Part shown: piece after piece, positions 7,011 through 15,784 of the stretch
Numbering within the stretch: position 1 is the first letter of the stretch
Layout: every line of letters begins with the position of its first letter
Source of the DNA: Vibrio thalassae
Lineage (GTDB): Bacteria > Pseudomonadota > Gammaproteobacteria > Enterobacterales > Vibrionaceae
Length of the DNA: 40,975 bases
Direction: 5' to 3'
NCBI RefSeq assembly: GCF_900089835.1
Contig: NZ_OANU01000117.1
Location: forward strand, 1 to 40,975
The notes under the pieces: model-generated
Told to the model about the DNA's origin: nothing
The model's input: only the letters and a program-made list of their open reading frames with translations
Databases searched by the model: none
Translations under genes and position numbers: made by a program

Positions 7011-7033
7011 AAAGCGAGTTTACAACTCGCTTT
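7011..7033 (-). terminator. Intrinsic terminator of the fadL-volA transcript
   Basis: A perfect 10-bp stem (7011-7020 with 7024-7033, loop TAC) with A-rich sequence on its left gives a stem plus T-run on the minus strand, 18 bases after the volA stop. Confidence 0.8.
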
Positions 7034-7051
7034 ATATCTCTTAATTAACGT

Positions 7052-9445
7052 CTATTCTAACACTGAATTAGCGTTAGAAACTGCACTACTTCCAGTGGCT
7101 AAAAAGCTAACAACTTCCGACTGCATCTCTTCATGAGACGCCAAATCACTGAAATTATCGGTGTCTTGAACCGAAATGAAGGTAGAGTGCTTGCCAATAT
7201 CACTAAAACGTACAAATGGTGAAGCACTGTTACCACTCCCTGTTGCACTATCAAAAACGGCTAAGTTAAATTTTGTCGCAAGAGGTTCAGTGCCTGCCAT
7301 TGGTGATGGCGTGACATATTTAGCACTGAGAACGTTGTTGGGCACAGTGTTATCATCTTTGACTTGCGCCATATAGACGGGCGTTCCCTCTGCAATCAAT
7401 GCATCAGCATTGGTATAGGGATCAGCAGTGTCTACAACGGTTTGAGTCGCGTAAATAAACTGTAAGTTCTCCGCTAGTAGAGCAGGTAAGTTGCTGGCTG
7501 ATGTACTTTCAAACTCTGTTAAACATTGTGCCTCTGATTCTCCACCGCAATTAGCACTCGCGTAAGAACCGTAGCCAGTACTACCCTGAAGTGCAATATT
7601 GTGTGTGATGTACGGGCCGTAAAAGTCAGAGCCGAAGAGTAAATTCGCTATTTGCCCCCCTGAGTTAACGAACGCTGCTCTTGAAAAACCAAACATAGCA
7701 TCTGCTGCGTTACCCATTGGCGCGTTAGCTTGAGCTACGGCGGGGACGCCCAAAACGCCACCTAAGGAGTGTCCTAAGAAACTAGGTTGCGTAGTCGTGG
7801 TATTTGGTAAGGTAGCCAAGGGGGTTGTTGCCAATGCCCCAGCGGCTTGATTGGCTGATATAGCATATCGTAATGTCATCAAGTCCAGTATGGATTGGCG
7901 GATGTTGTCTCTAGCGACGGGTAAGACGCTCAAGTTCATGTAAGCTAATACACTTTCATTGGCCGAACGTTGGGCATCAAGGCTACGTTCACCATGAATA
8001 GGAGCATCAATAGCAATGAGAGCTAAACCTGCATCAGTAAAATTCTTGGCAAAAGCATACGCGTTCTCTTTAGCAGAAGTAATACCGTGTTGGTAAATTA
8101 CCAAACCAGAAATACTACCGGATGTCGGAGTAAATAATAAAAAGTTGACGTCCGGTAACGATTTTACCGCTGGCACTGGTGCATAGCGAGTGATGATACG
8201 CTCTTCGTCATACCTTGAACCATCTAACTTAGTAAATGTAGTACCCATTAGCTTGGGTAGTTGCGATGCCGGGTCAGACTCAAAAGCACTAGGGTCAATC
8301 CCCTTGGCAACCAACTGCGCTACAAAGTTTGCCTTTTCATCATCGTTACTAATGATACTGTTAATAACGGCTAAGCTAGGTGAGCCTGATTCAAACGGTT
8401 GGGTGTTCCAGTTCGTACCAGTTTCTAAGTAATAAGGCAGTTTGACAGAACCTTTTGTCACGTTAACAGTACCCGCATTTGCATAGACACTTAAGAGCGT
8501 GTTGCGTGCGTCCTCGGTGTTGATGTAACGAATAAAGTTACTATCGTTTGCGAGAGCCTGTGCATAATCTTCAGGTACTCCAAATGTCATTTCACCCAAG
8601 TCATCAATCGCCACATTGTTGGGGTTTGCGACACCTTTCCAAATATCACTTGGTGAATACTCTGGCAGCAAAGTAGCCGCAATCATAGACTTAGTCGCAA
8701 ACAAAGTTTGTCCAACAGATTGAGTAGAAAACCAAGTGGAATAGACAATATTCGTGGTATTTACTGTGTTAGAAGTGCCGGCAGCGATGAGCTGTTCAGT
8801 CCCTTGTACTACTTTTTGTGCACTTGCTAACGTGCCTTCGGTGTAGATTTTCGCACTTGATTTCAGAGCGGCATAGCCCTGTGATGTACCGACCGCTTCA
8901 CCATTCATATCAAGAAGCTTGTCGTTTACTGCGATGATATATTCACTTGATGGTTCGAGGGCTTTGAGTAAAGCAATGACGAGGTTATTACCTGAAGTAC
9001 TAACCACATAGTCGGTACCATAAGTTAGTACAGTTTCTGGTGCTGGCGATGCTGATGTTAAACCTTCGGTCAACTTGATGAGAGTGACAGATGAAGGATC
9101 AGGTGACGGCGTTAGTGGGGCTGCAAATTTAATCGAAATAGGGGAAGTCGTCGACCAACCATCCATCTGGCCCATGGCAGCTATTGGGTTGGTAAGTGAC
9201 TCATCTCCGCCAGTGGGTAATTCTAATGTTCCATCAGTTTGGTTCATTAACGCAAATGTAGGAAACGGAACGTCTGCATTGCTGCCTTGTAACGTAAAGA
9301 CTAATTTAGTTGGTTGTGCAAGTGATTGTTGGATGTAAGACTCATAGTTTGGTGTCGTCGGAGTGCCAACGAGTTCACCTTCATCTCCGCAAGCAGAGAG
9401 GAGTAATGAAGCTGAAATGATCAGTGCCAGTGGTAGCTTTTTCAT
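7052..9445 (-). CDS. volA: Surface-exposed lipoprotein lipase/lysophospholipase (VolA type)
   Basis: 797 residues. The N-terminus is a lipoprotein signal (LLLSACGDE, lipidated Cys 19). An N-terminal domain of about 430 residues precedes an alpha/beta-hydrolase fold with the nucleophile elbow GHSLGG around 557-562 (Ser about 559), preceded by an oxyanion-region segment (YQHGITSAKENAY) and a DAPIHGERSLD segment. It belongs to the Pla-1/cef family. In Vibrio cholerae, VolA is an outer-membrane lysophospholipase that frees fatty acids from lysophosphatidylcholine for import by the neighbouring FadL. The same pairing is seen here, 16 bases after fadL on the same strand. The start is set by an AGGAGA site eight bases before ATG. 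Length equals my memory of the family. The substrate is assumed from homology. Confidence 0.85.
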   Translation of the reverse strand: MKKLPLALIISASLLLSACGDEGELVGTPTTPNYESYIQQSLAQPTKLVFTLQGSNADVPFPTFALMNQTDGTLELPTGGDESLTNPIAAMGQMDGWSTTSPISIKFAAPLTPSPDPSSVTLIKLTEGLTSASPAPETVLTYGTDYVVSTSGNNLVIALLKALEPSSEYIIAVNDKLLDMNGEAVGTSQGYAALKSSAKIYTEGTLASAQKVVQGTEQLIAAGTSNTVNTTNIVYSTWFSTQSVGQTLFATKSMIAATLLPEYSPSDIWKGVANPNNVAIDDLGEMTFGVPEDYAQALANDSNFIRYINTEDARNTLLSVYANAGTVNVTKGSVKLPYYLETGTNWNTQPFESGSPSLAVINSIISNDDEKANFVAQLVAKGIDPSAFESDPASQLPKLMGTTFTKLDGSRYDEERIITRYAPVPAVKSLPDVNFLLFTPTSGSISGLVIYQHGITSAKENAYAFAKNFTDAGLALIAIDAPIHGERSLDAQRSANESVLAYMNLSVLPVARDNIRQSILDLMTLRYAISANQAAGALATTPLATLPNTTTTQPSFLGHSLGGVLGVPAVAQANAPMGNAADAMFGFSRAAFVNSGGQIANLLFGSDFYGPYITHNIALQGSTGYGSYASANCGGESEAQCLTEFESTSASNLPALLAENLQFIYATQTVVDTADPYTNADALIAEGTPVYMAQVKDDNTVPNNVLSAKYVTPSPMAGTEPLATKFNLAVFDSATGSGNSASPFVRFSDIGKHSTFISVQDTDNFSDLASHEEMQSEVVSFLATGSSAVSNANSVLE

Positions 9446-9461
9446 CGTTATTCTCCTGGAA

Positions 9462-10709
9462 TTAATTAAACTGGTAGTTGAACTGAATCGCGCTTATATA
9501 AGCGGCTGATTTACCAGTGAACACGAGTTCTTCATCCAACTTGTTCTTCTCAGTAAAAGATCCCGATTTAGCATCGATGTAGGTAAAACCTGCATCCAAT
9601 GTCATCTTGTCATTGATGCGATAAGTCAAACCCGCTGAGTACCAGTAACGGTCTGAATCCGGAATACTTAACGTCGCTTTTCCGGCCTGTTCGTCGTAGG
9701 CAAAACCAGCACGCAGAGTCCAATCTGAATTTAAGAAGTGAGTAAACCCAAGTGAATAGCGGTTGCTGTCTTGGTAGTCTTCCTGTTTATAGAAACATAC
9801 TCCCGGAGGCGTACCTCCAGTACATGTTGATGATGTGGCTTTAAGTTCTTTAAAATCACTCCATTCAGTGCGTTGAATGCCATAATGTACCGCCCAGCGG
9901 CTAGCAAATTGATGATAGCCCGAGAACTCCCAAATGGCAGGCAGTGTGACATCTAAGTCGGCTTTGGTATCGGCAGGGGTAGAGATTCCCGTGTCATAGC
10001 TAGAGAAGTCACCATCTTTAAATGCCAGATCTATCGCACTTCGATAAGAAAAACCAAAACGGTTGTTTTCATTGATTTCATACATCGCACCAAGGTTCCA
10101 GCCAAATGCGTAGGTGGTACCTTCCATAGAGACAAGCTTATCACTTGGAGAACCACCAAATACCGCATCCGCTAATATCCCTTTGTGACGATTCAGCTTG
10201 GCGTGGGCATAGACAGCATTGACCCCAACCCCAATTGAGAATGAATCGTTAATACGGTAGGCAACATTAGGGTTCAATGACACTGAGACTAAAGATGTGT
10301 CACCAGCAAGGTCACCTGAGTAACTCGCATCTGGATAATCTGTAGCTACGCCGTAATTACTAAATAGTCCGATTCCCCATGCCCACTGATCATTAATGGG
10401 AGAGAGATAATAAGCGCCGGGAACGAACTGCATCGGTGCGACGTCTTTCATCTCTTGGTTATTAGTTGTATCGGTGATGTTAATGTCAGGATCGACGACG
10501 GAAATGGCACCAGAAAATTGGGCGTGGCTAAACATAGTCATGGCTGCAGGGTTGCGTGCAAGCACAGATGCATTATCGGTAACGGCACCTTCTCCAGAAA
10601 ATGCGCGACCTAAGCCTGACGCAGAGTGTTCGTTCACTTGAAATCCTGCGGCCAAGACAGCAGGGGTTATTCCCCAGACAAGTGGGATTAGGAGAGCTTT
10701 TTGTTTCAT
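9462..10709 (-). CDS. fadL: Outer-membrane long-chain fatty acid transporter FadL family
   Basis: 415 residues. A signal peptide ends near VLA-AGF (20/21). The N-terminal plug starts AGFQVNEHSASGLGRAFSGE and holds the family motif NPAAM (53-57). The rest shows alternating beta-strand pattern and ends in the aromatic strand AIQFNYQFN, the normal C-terminal signal of outer-membrane barrels. It moves fatty acids across the outer membrane by lateral diffusion. It is first in a two-gene unit with the lipase, so the pair would hydrolyse host or environmental phospholipid and take up the products. AAGGA lies ten bases before the ATG. Vibrios have several FadL copies; this is the VolA-linked one. Confidence 0.9.
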   Translation of the reverse strand: MKQKALLIPLVWGITPAVLAAGFQVNEHSASGLGRAFSGEGAVTDNASVLARNPAAMTMFSHAQFSGAISVVDPDINITDTTNNQEMKDVAPMQFVPGAYYLSPINDQWAWGIGLFSNYGVATDYPDASYSGDLAGDTSLVSVSLNPNVAYRINDSFSIGVGVNAVYAHAKLNRHKGILADAVFGGSPSDKLVSMEGTTYAFGWNLGAMYEINENNRFGFSYRSAIDLAFKDGDFSSYDTGISTPADTKADLDVTLPAIWEFSGYHQFASRWAVHYGIQRTEWSDFKELKATSSTCTGGTPPGVCFYKQEDYQDSNRYSLGFTHFLNSDWTLRAGFAYDEQAGKATLSIPDSDRYWYSAGLTYRINDKMTLDAGFTYIDAKSGSFTEKNKLDEELVFTGKSAAYISAIQFNYQFN

Positions 10710-10985
10710 ATCTTTATGTCCTTTCGGAAAGCTAGAAGTTCATTTTTATAGTTGTATCGGCATAGTGGTCTCAGTAGACCGACTGTTAGCTTTATGTAAA
10801 CAAGGTGTTAAGGCAAGTTAAAATTTATTAACTTGTGTATAGGGTCAGGTCTTCGAGGTGAGTTGTGATTTTGAACGGATTTAGTTTCGCGACATGTATT
10901 TGTACGAGGGTAATATGATTCTTCACACCCTCACTTGGTATTTTGAGAGAGATGGGGCGGCATTCACATGGGCAAAGCGAAGCAA
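10710..10985. promoter_or_regulatory. Upstream region of fadL-volA with a palindromic site
   Basis: This is the only place for the fadL promoter. A perfect dyad GGTCT-CAGT-AGACC at 10767-10780, about 60 bases before the fadL start, is the only obvious operator candidate. It resembles the GGTC core of FadR sites in part but does not match the full FadR consensus. I see no clean -35/-10. No gene is present. Confidence 0.35.
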
Positions 10986-11019
10986 GCCACCTCTACAGTA
11001 TTTATTTGTTAGAGGTGGC
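10986..11019 (-). terminator. Hairpin after the M48 protease gene
   Basis: A perfect 10-bp stem (10986-10995 with 11010-11019, 14-base loop) sits ten bases past the protease stop. The minus-strand run after it is only partly T-rich (TTGCTTCGCTTTG), so termination may be incomplete. Confidence 0.5.
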
Positions 11020-11028
11020 GAAACGGGA

Positions 11029-11811
11029 TCACTTACAGTCAGGTTTAAACGTATCGTACTTGGTTAGCGTGGCAGTTTTTGCACGTAAGTCTGAAATACG
11101 AGTATCATGAGACGGGTGAGTGGAGAGAAGTTCAGGTGGTTGATTTCCCCCAGAAGCTTTTGCCATGTTCTTCCATAGTTCAACACTCTGATTAGGATCA
11201 AACCCACTTCTCGCCATTAATTCCAAACCAACGATATCTGCTTCTGATTCTTGAGTTCGGCCATAAGGCAATATCACGCCATATTGAACCCCAACGCCCA
11301 ACGCTGCCATTGTTACATCTCGATACTGATAGCCACCTAGTGCGGCATTAGTAATTTGCAGTCCCGTGTTGGCTAATTGTGATTGGGATAAACGTTCGTT
11401 GCTGTGGTCAGCCAAAACGTGAGCCACTTCATGGCCTATCACCGTAGCGAGCTGGTCTGGTGTTACGGCGACATTCAATAAACCGGTATAAACCCCGATT
11501 TTTCCACCGGGTAGTGCGAAAGCATTGACCTGATCGGAATCGAATACAACCACTTCCCATTCGCTGAATTCAGGCTGGGGTGGCACGTGATCTGTAATCG
11601 CTTTTGCCACACATTGAACATAAGCGTTTACCGCTTTATCTGTGCTGACTTTCTGCTCTTTCTTCATTTGTTCAAAAGATTGAGCACCTAGTTGACTCAT
11701 TTGTGCATCTGAAAACAGAATCAGTTGATTTCGTCCAGTAGGAGACGATGAACATGCTGCAATAGCAGAAGTGATCACTGCTATGCAGCAAGCCTTTGTC
11801 CAAGTCTTCAT
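11029..11811 (-). CDS. M48-family metalloprotease, lipoprotein (LoiP/YcaL-like)
   Basis: 260 residues from ATG 11811, chosen because AAGGAG lies eight bases upstream and the first 20 residues then form a lipoprotein signal ending in AIAAC (Cys 20). The longer open frame to 11892 would bury this signal. The zinc site is HEVAH (H127, E128, H131), and the third ligand lies in the ESEAD segment (188-192). The family cleaves misfolded or outer-membrane proteins in the periplasm; LoiP of E. coli acts at the outer membrane. No C-terminal TPR (as in BepA) is present, which favours the short LoiP/YcaL type. It is divergent from the thioesterase gene. Confidence 0.85.
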   Translation of the reverse strand: MKTWTKACCIAVITSAIAACSSSPTGRNQLILFSDAQMSQLGAQSFEQMKKEQKVSTDKAVNAYVQCVAKAITDHVPPQPEFSEWEVVVFDSDQVNAFALPGGKIGVYTGLLNVAVTPDQLATVIGHEVAHVLADHSNERLSQSQLANTGLQITNAALGGYQYRDVTMAALGVGVQYGVILPYGRTQESEADIVGLELMARSGFDPNQSVELWKNMAKASGGNQPPELLSTHPSHDTRISDLRAKTATLTKYDTFKPDCK

Positions 11812-11950
11812 ATGGGAGACTCCTTTCAATGTTATCCATCCCGTTAGTTCGAGGATGGGTAAACGTGTTACCGACATTTTGATATTTGCCATTCGCGTTA
11901 ACGACAGGCATCATTCTTATAATTACTTCACCTAAGTATAGGATTTATCG

Positions 11951-12385
11951 ATGAGTATTTGGAAGAAGAATCTCTCATTGGAGGCGTTAAATCGCACGTC
12001 TAAAAACACCTTAATTGAACACTTGCAGATCGAATACACGGCATTCACTGACGACTCGTTGAGTGCAACAATGCCAGTAACTCATATTACTCATCAACCG
12101 CTAGGCATGCTCCATGGGGGAGCCTCTGTGGTGTTGGCTGAGACGCTAGGTTCATTGGCTGCGAATTACTGTGTTGATGATGCTCATTATTGTGTCGGCT
12201 TAGATATTAATGCCAACCATGTTCGAGCAATGCGCTCTGGCCACGTTATTGGTACAGCCAAACCTTTACATCTAGGCGTATCAACTCAAGTTTGGCAAAT
12301 CGACATTACTGATGAGAAACAACGATTGGTGTGCACGAGTCGTTTGACCATTGCGGTGAAAAAACACAAAAAGGTTAATCGATGA
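11951..12385 (+). CDS. Hotdog-fold acyl-CoA thioesterase (YdiI/MenI or PaaI type)
   Basis: 144 residues. The hotdog helix motif reads LGMLHGGASVVLAETLGS (51-68), with the likely catalytic Glu 64 and the HGG turn (55-57), as in E. coli YdiI (MenI), which hydrolyses DHNA-CoA in menaquinone synthesis and other aryl- or acyl-CoAs. Substrate cannot be told from sequence. The stop codon overlaps the ATG of the next gene by four bases (ATGA), so the two are translationally coupled. No menaquinone gene is nearby, so the MenI role is only possible. Confidence 0.8.
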   Translation: MSIWKKNLSLEALNRTSKNTLIEHLQIEYTAFTDDSLSATMPVTHITHQPLGMLHGGASVVLAETLGSLAANYCVDDAHYCVGLDINANHVRAMRSGHVIGTAKPLHLGVSTQVWQIDITDEKQRLVCTSRLTIAVKKHKKVNR

Positions 12386-12615
12386 TCGTTCATTTTTCAG
12401 ATGGAAAAGTCATTGTTACTCCCCATGAAATACTAGTGAGGCTATCTTCCAGCAGTGCCACGCTGCAAGTACAGGTCGATGCGTTACAACTCATTTTACC
12501 TGCGTGTGTGTTGTCGGCTAATGGCGCAGAATGCAAATGGTCTATTAAGTTGGATAACGAAGAACAAGTTCGGACTATTTCTGATGAGACAGGGATAGCG
12601 ATCTTGTCACTGTGA
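12382..12615 (+). CDS. Small conserved protein (DUF3389-like)
   Basis: 77 residues with no signal peptide or membrane segment. It reads as a compact beta-rich protein: alternating strands (KVIVTPHEILVRL; TLQVQVDALQLIL) followed by a conserved-looking SANGAECKWSIKLDNEEQ segment. I recall this as the DUF3389 family of vibrios; function is not known. It overlaps the thioesterase stop by four bases and so belongs to that operon. Confidence 0.65.
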   Translation: MIVHFSDGKVIVTPHEILVRLSSSSATLQVQVDALQLILPACVLSANGAECKWSIKLDNEEQVRTISDETGIAILSL

Positions 12616-12625
12616 CTTGCTAAAT

Positions 12626-12682
12626 ATGTCGATAAAGAGGAAACTTATTTCTAACTTAACGAATGGTATTTCCTCTTTATGA
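12626..12682 (+). CDS. Possible 18-codon upstream ORF coupled to the SgrR-like gene
   Basis: ATG 12626 to TGA 12680-12682 encodes MSIKRKLISNLTNGISSL. Its stop overlaps the ATG of the next gene (ATGA), the usual layout of translational coupling. It has only a weak ribosome site of its own. Its codons contain both arms of a 12-bp inverted repeat (12632-12643 and 12669-12680), so translation of this ORF would open the structure that hides the next start. It does not resemble the SgrT peptide of enterobacteria. Confidence 0.35.
   Translation: MSIKRKLISNLTNGISSL
12632..12680 (+). promoter_or_regulatory. 12-bp inverted repeat enclosing the start of the SgrR-like gene
   Basis: ATAAAGAGGAAA (12632-12643) pairs perfectly with TTTCCTCTTTAT (12669-12680) across a 25-base loop. 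The right arm includes the first two bases of the start codon. The AGAGGA in the left arm is the only Shine-Dalgarno-like sequence nearby, 36 bases too far for direct use. As DNA it could be an autorepressor site; as RNA it would block initiation. Confidence 0.6.
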
Positions 12683-14400
12683 GCAGTCCCCGCCTTAGAA
12701 AGCAATTTGAGATTTTATTTGAGCACTTTTCAGGCCAAGATGCGGAAACGCAATTAGAAGATGTAACGGGCATTTTGTTTTGTACTCGACGAAATGCTCG
12801 TATTGTACTGAATAAATTGGAAGAAGAGGGCTGGATTGAATGGCATCCTGCGGCCGGACGTGGGAAGCTGTCTCAATTGATTTTCAAACAAAACCGTAAT
12901 GATGTCAGTGAATCACTCGCTCGGCGCTATTTGGAAGAAGGGCGCATTGGGCATGCTCTGAACGTGCTCGATAAAGATGCCAGTCGCTTATCAAACGTTA
13001 TTCAAAGCTACTTGGGAGTAACACAGTCTGATGGCAAACAAGTTATTCGACTCCCTTACTACCGAGCGCTATCAATGCTTAATCCTACTAAGCCAATGCG
13101 TCGCTCGGAAATCCATATTGCTCGACAAGTATTCAGCGGCTTGACTAAGTTCGATGAGAATGACGTGTTGCAACCTGATATTGCTCATCATTGGCAGCAA
13201 ATCTCTGATACCCAATGGCGCTTCTATATCCGTCCCGGAATACGGTTTCACAATGGTGAACTTCTCAAACTTGAGCATGTGATTCAAAGTATAGAAACCT
13301 TAAGAGGTGCCAATCTCTATAAACATCTCGATAAAGTGACTTCGCCTTCGGATTGGGTTATCGATGTCTATTTTACCCAACCTGATTTTCAAGCCCCGAT
13401 GCTTTTTGCCGAGAATATGGCCAAAGTATTACCACCTGAAAATATGCGCGGTGAAGACTTCGACCGTTACCCAATAGGAACAGGCCCATATTGCGTTACC
13501 ACCAACAATGATAAACGCCTAATCCTGTCCGCTTTTGATGGCTATTTTGGCTATCGACCGCTACTGGATACAGTAGAGGTATGGGTTATTGACGAAACAC
13601 ACTCTACGTTAGTATTCCCCACGCTGGCAGACCCAATCGCGGGTGCTCGCTCTGAAGTACAAGATGATATTGAACTGGATCCTGGGTGTACTTATTTGTT
13701 GCTGAATCGAGTAAGTGGTATAGCAAAAGATGATCTTTGGGCGCGTTATTTAAGTCGGAAAATCAATTCACTTGCTATATTTCGTAAAATCCCTGAAAAG
13801 ACCATAGAAGAGCTGGGTATGATCCCCGCTCATGGACTCAAACCAGGTTGGTATCATCATCCTTCTTCAGAGCCCGAAACATTGCGACAACAAGAGCGTG
13901 ACTTTCTAGCGGACAAAGAAATTCGCATTGCCTATTACGCCGAACATCCTACGTTTCCTGAGATCGCAAAAGGAATCGAAGAGCTGTTGAGACAAGACGG
14001 CATTAGAACGAAACTCGTGCGTTACGGTATTGATTCTCCTGACTTTGAAGATATTGATATTTGGATCCGTCCTATGGGTATTGCGAGTAAACGAGAAGAT
14101 GCGTTGGCGGGGTGGCTATTGGGTCATAGTGATATCGAGAACATGTCAAAACCTGAAGATTTTCGCATTTGGTCAAAACTTGTCGAAGACTGGCGTAGCA
14201 AGGCAAATGAAAAGTTTCCGGCACAGGATTTAGGGAAAAAACTGGTTCAGAGCTATCAAATCATTCCGATGTTTCATTGTTGGCTGGGGATTAGTAAAGA
14301 TCATTGCGGCAGCTTACAAAATGCTAAATGTAACGCATTAGGTTGGTTTGATTTCAGTAAAGTGTGGGTTAAGCCAGATAATCTAGAGATAAGCAAGTAA
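12679..14400 (+). CDS. SgrR-family transcriptional regulator
   Basis: 573 residues. An N-terminal winged helix-turn-helix (about 1-75: RLRKQFEILFEHF to AGRGKLSQLIF) is fused to a periplasmic-binding-protein-like (SBP family 5) domain from about 120 on, with the typical YRALSMLNP, HHWQQISDTQWRFYIRPG and FHNGELL motifs. There is no signal peptide, as expected for a cytoplasmic sensor. SgrR of E. coli senses sugar-phosphate stress and activates sgrS; SBP-fused relatives sense varied ligands. No sgrS-like RNA or setA is seen here, so I keep only the family name. The start is in an unusual inverted repeat (see 12632-12680). Zinc-ribbon and cutA genes follow closely. Confidence 0.85.
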   Translation: MSSPRLRKQFEILFEHFSGQDAETQLEDVTGILFCTRRNARIVLNKLEEEGWIEWHPAAGRGKLSQLIFKQNRNDVSESLARRYLEEGRIGHALNVLDKDASRLSNVIQSYLGVTQSDGKQVIRLPYYRALSMLNPTKPMRRSEIHIARQVFSGLTKFDENDVLQPDIAHHWQQISDTQWRFYIRPGIRFHNGELLKLEHVIQSIETLRGANLYKHLDKVTSPSDWVIDVYFTQPDFQAPMLFAENMAKVLPPENMRGEDFDRYPIGTGPYCVTTNNDKRLILSAFDGYFGYRPLLDTVEVWVIDETHSTLVFPTLADPIAGARSEVQDDIELDPGCTYLLLNRVSGIAKDDLWARYLSRKINSLAIFRKIPEKTIEELGMIPAHGLKPGWYHHPSSEPETLRQQERDFLADKEIRIAYYAEHPTFPEIAKGIEELLRQDGIRTKLVRYGIDSPDFEDIDIWIRPMGIASKREDALAGWLLGHSDIENMSKPEDFRIWSKLVEDWRSKANEKFPAQDLGKKLVQSYQIIPMFHCWLGISKDHCGSLQNAKCNALGWFDFSKVWVKPDNLEISK

Positions 14401-14404
14401 TACA

Positions 14405-14656
14405 ATGGCAAAACCCAATAAAAAAGGCCCAGTGAAGACCGTCGACATTTTTTGCTCAAAGTGTGGTGCCAAGCTTTACCGATATCGAAAAGGTGGCAAA
14501 GGTGCGTTGGTAAAGTGTTTTAAGGAAAGAATTGTTGAAGATCTGACACAACAATTAGGTCTCTGTCCCGACTGTTCAAGTCTATTTGGCAGAGAGACAT
14601 TAATTCGCGGCACGCCAGCAATAAAAATTGCTGGTGGTAAAGTCCGCATGAAATAG
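14405..14656 (+). CDS. Zinc-ribbon protein, function unknown
   Basis: 83 basic residues with two CxxC knuckles: CSKC (17-20) and CPDC (54-57), about 33 apart, the layout of a single zinc ribbon. The region between is rich in K, R and G (YRYRKGGKGALVKC), suggesting RNA or DNA contact. It starts four bases after the sgrR-like stop and is followed 11 bases on by cutA, so it is cotranscribed. I do not recognise a named family beyond zinc-ribbon proteins of gammaproteobacteria. Confidence 0.7.
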   Translation: MAKPNKKGPVKTVDIFCSKCGAKLYRYRKGGKGALVKCFKERIVEDLTQQLGLCPDCSSLFGRETLIRGTPAIKIAGGKVRMK

Positions 14657-14667
14657 GAACGCAGCGG

Positions 14668-14988
14668 ATGAAGTCTAATGCCATCGCCGTGCTCACCACG
14701 GTAGCAAACGAACAACAGGCGAACGCCCTTATCAAGTTGCTCTTTGAAAGTCGTCTTGCTGCATGTATACAAACACAGAATATCGGTAGTCATTATGTTT
14801 GGGACGGTGCAATTTGTCATGATGAAGAAGTACTGCTCATCATCAAATCGACGAATGAAGCGTACTCACGTCTAGAACGCACTATCATTGCTAATCATGA
14901 GTATGAGGTACCGCAAATCGTCGCGCTGCCCATTGAGGCAGGATATCGGCCTTACCTCAATTGGTTAAAACAAAACGTTACTCCCTAG
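14668..14988 (+). CDS. cutA: CutA1-family trimeric protein
   Basis: 106 residues, full length for the family. The conserved course is LTTVANEQQANAL, then SRLAACIQ, a central strand SHYVWDGAI, DEEVLLIIKS, and the C-terminal HEYEVPQIVALPIEAGYRPYLNWL. CutA1 forms a ferredoxin-like trimer and was first linked to copper tolerance in E. coli, but its role is unsettled. The end overlaps the convergent YjdF-like gene by 11 bases. An AGGAACGCAG sequence about ten bases ahead of ATG serves as ribosome site. Confidence 0.9.
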   Translation: MKSNAIAVLTTVANEQQANALIKLLFESRLAACIQTQNIGSHYVWDGAICHDEEVLLIIKSTNEAYSRLERTIIANHEYEVPQIVALPIEAGYRPYLNWLKQNVTP

Positions 14989-15592
14989 ACGGAGTATTTA
15001 ACACGAAAAGTGTTAATGCGGTGAGGGCTCCAACGGTATCGCACAACATATCCTTTTGTGCGTCCCATATGTCACCTTGAGAGCCCAAAAACGCGATACC
15101 CTCATCCCCGCCCGCTACAGCAGCATACCACCACTCGATAATTTCATATGCAGCGGCAAGGCTCATGATTGCAAATAGAGCAAACATCATAGCTGATCGC
15201 TTATCCATCATGTAGTTTCGATAGACATACTCTGCGATCGAGAAAGCATAAAGACCGATAGAGAAGTGCGCGACTCGGTCAAAATTATTTCGTTGCGAGC
15301 CAATCAACTGATTAAACCAATCGAAAGGGACGTTTGCGAAGGTGTATTTCGCGCCGATAGTGTGCAATATCAGCCACATAAACATTAGTACATAAGCTGT
15401 TCTGGAAAATTGAAACTTCGACGAAACGAGCCATATGATCAGTAAAATGGCTAATGCTGGAATAATTTCTGCCACCCAAACGGCACGAGAGCTTGGTGCA
15501 ATAGCAGAGAAAACAAACACTAGACAATAGAAACCGGTGAGGCCGATTAAAACTGGGCAGTAACGCTTTGATTTGCAGTCATTCATAATCAT
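14978..15592 (-). CDS. YjdF-like DUF2238 membrane protein
   Basis: 204 residues from ATG 15592; a second ATG two codons on is equally possible, and the open frame reaches 15631. About six hydrophobic segments are seen (YCPVLIGLTGFYCLVFVFSAI, VAEIIPALAILLIIWLV, TAYVLMFMWLILHTIGA, and further ones). Between them is the family's conserved NNFDRVAHFSIG and EIIEWWYA with acidic residues in the membrane, followed by GSQGDIWDAQKDMLCDTVGA. The E-W-W and Q-G-D-x-W-D-x-x-x-D segments are typical of DUF2238 (E. coli YjdF). Inner-membrane protein of unknown activity, transcribed convergently with cutA. Confidence 0.85.
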   Translation of the reverse strand: MIMNDCKSKRYCPVLIGLTGFYCLVFVFSAIAPSSRAVWVAEIIPALAILLIIWLVSSKFQFSRTAYVLMFMWLILHTIGAKYTFANVPFDWFNQLIGSQRNNFDRVAHFSIGLYAFSIAEYVYRNYMMDKRSAMMFALFAIMSLAAAYEIIEWWYAAVAGGDEGIAFLGSQGDIWDAQKDMLCDTVGALTALTLFVLNTPSRE

Positions 15593-15784
15593 AGTGAATT
15601 CGTGTCTTTTTAATAAACGTAGTATAACCACAATAAAACACCGTTCAATTATGTGATGACTCTATTTGGTGACCAAACGCACAAAATTCAGCAAGGTTTA
15701 CACAGCAATACAATAGATACTTTGAAAATATACCAACTTTTTTCTAACATCTGCGTCAAATCATAACGACAAGAAAGTAAAGCC

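Noticed and set aside
11812..11892. Longer N-terminus for the M48 protease
   Set aside because: It would bury the lipoprotein signal that starts at the ATG at 11811, which has a good ribosome site.
12626..12682. Upstream ORF as an SgrT homologue
   Set aside because: The 18-residue product shares no recognisable sequence with SgrT, and no SgrS-like RNA was seen.
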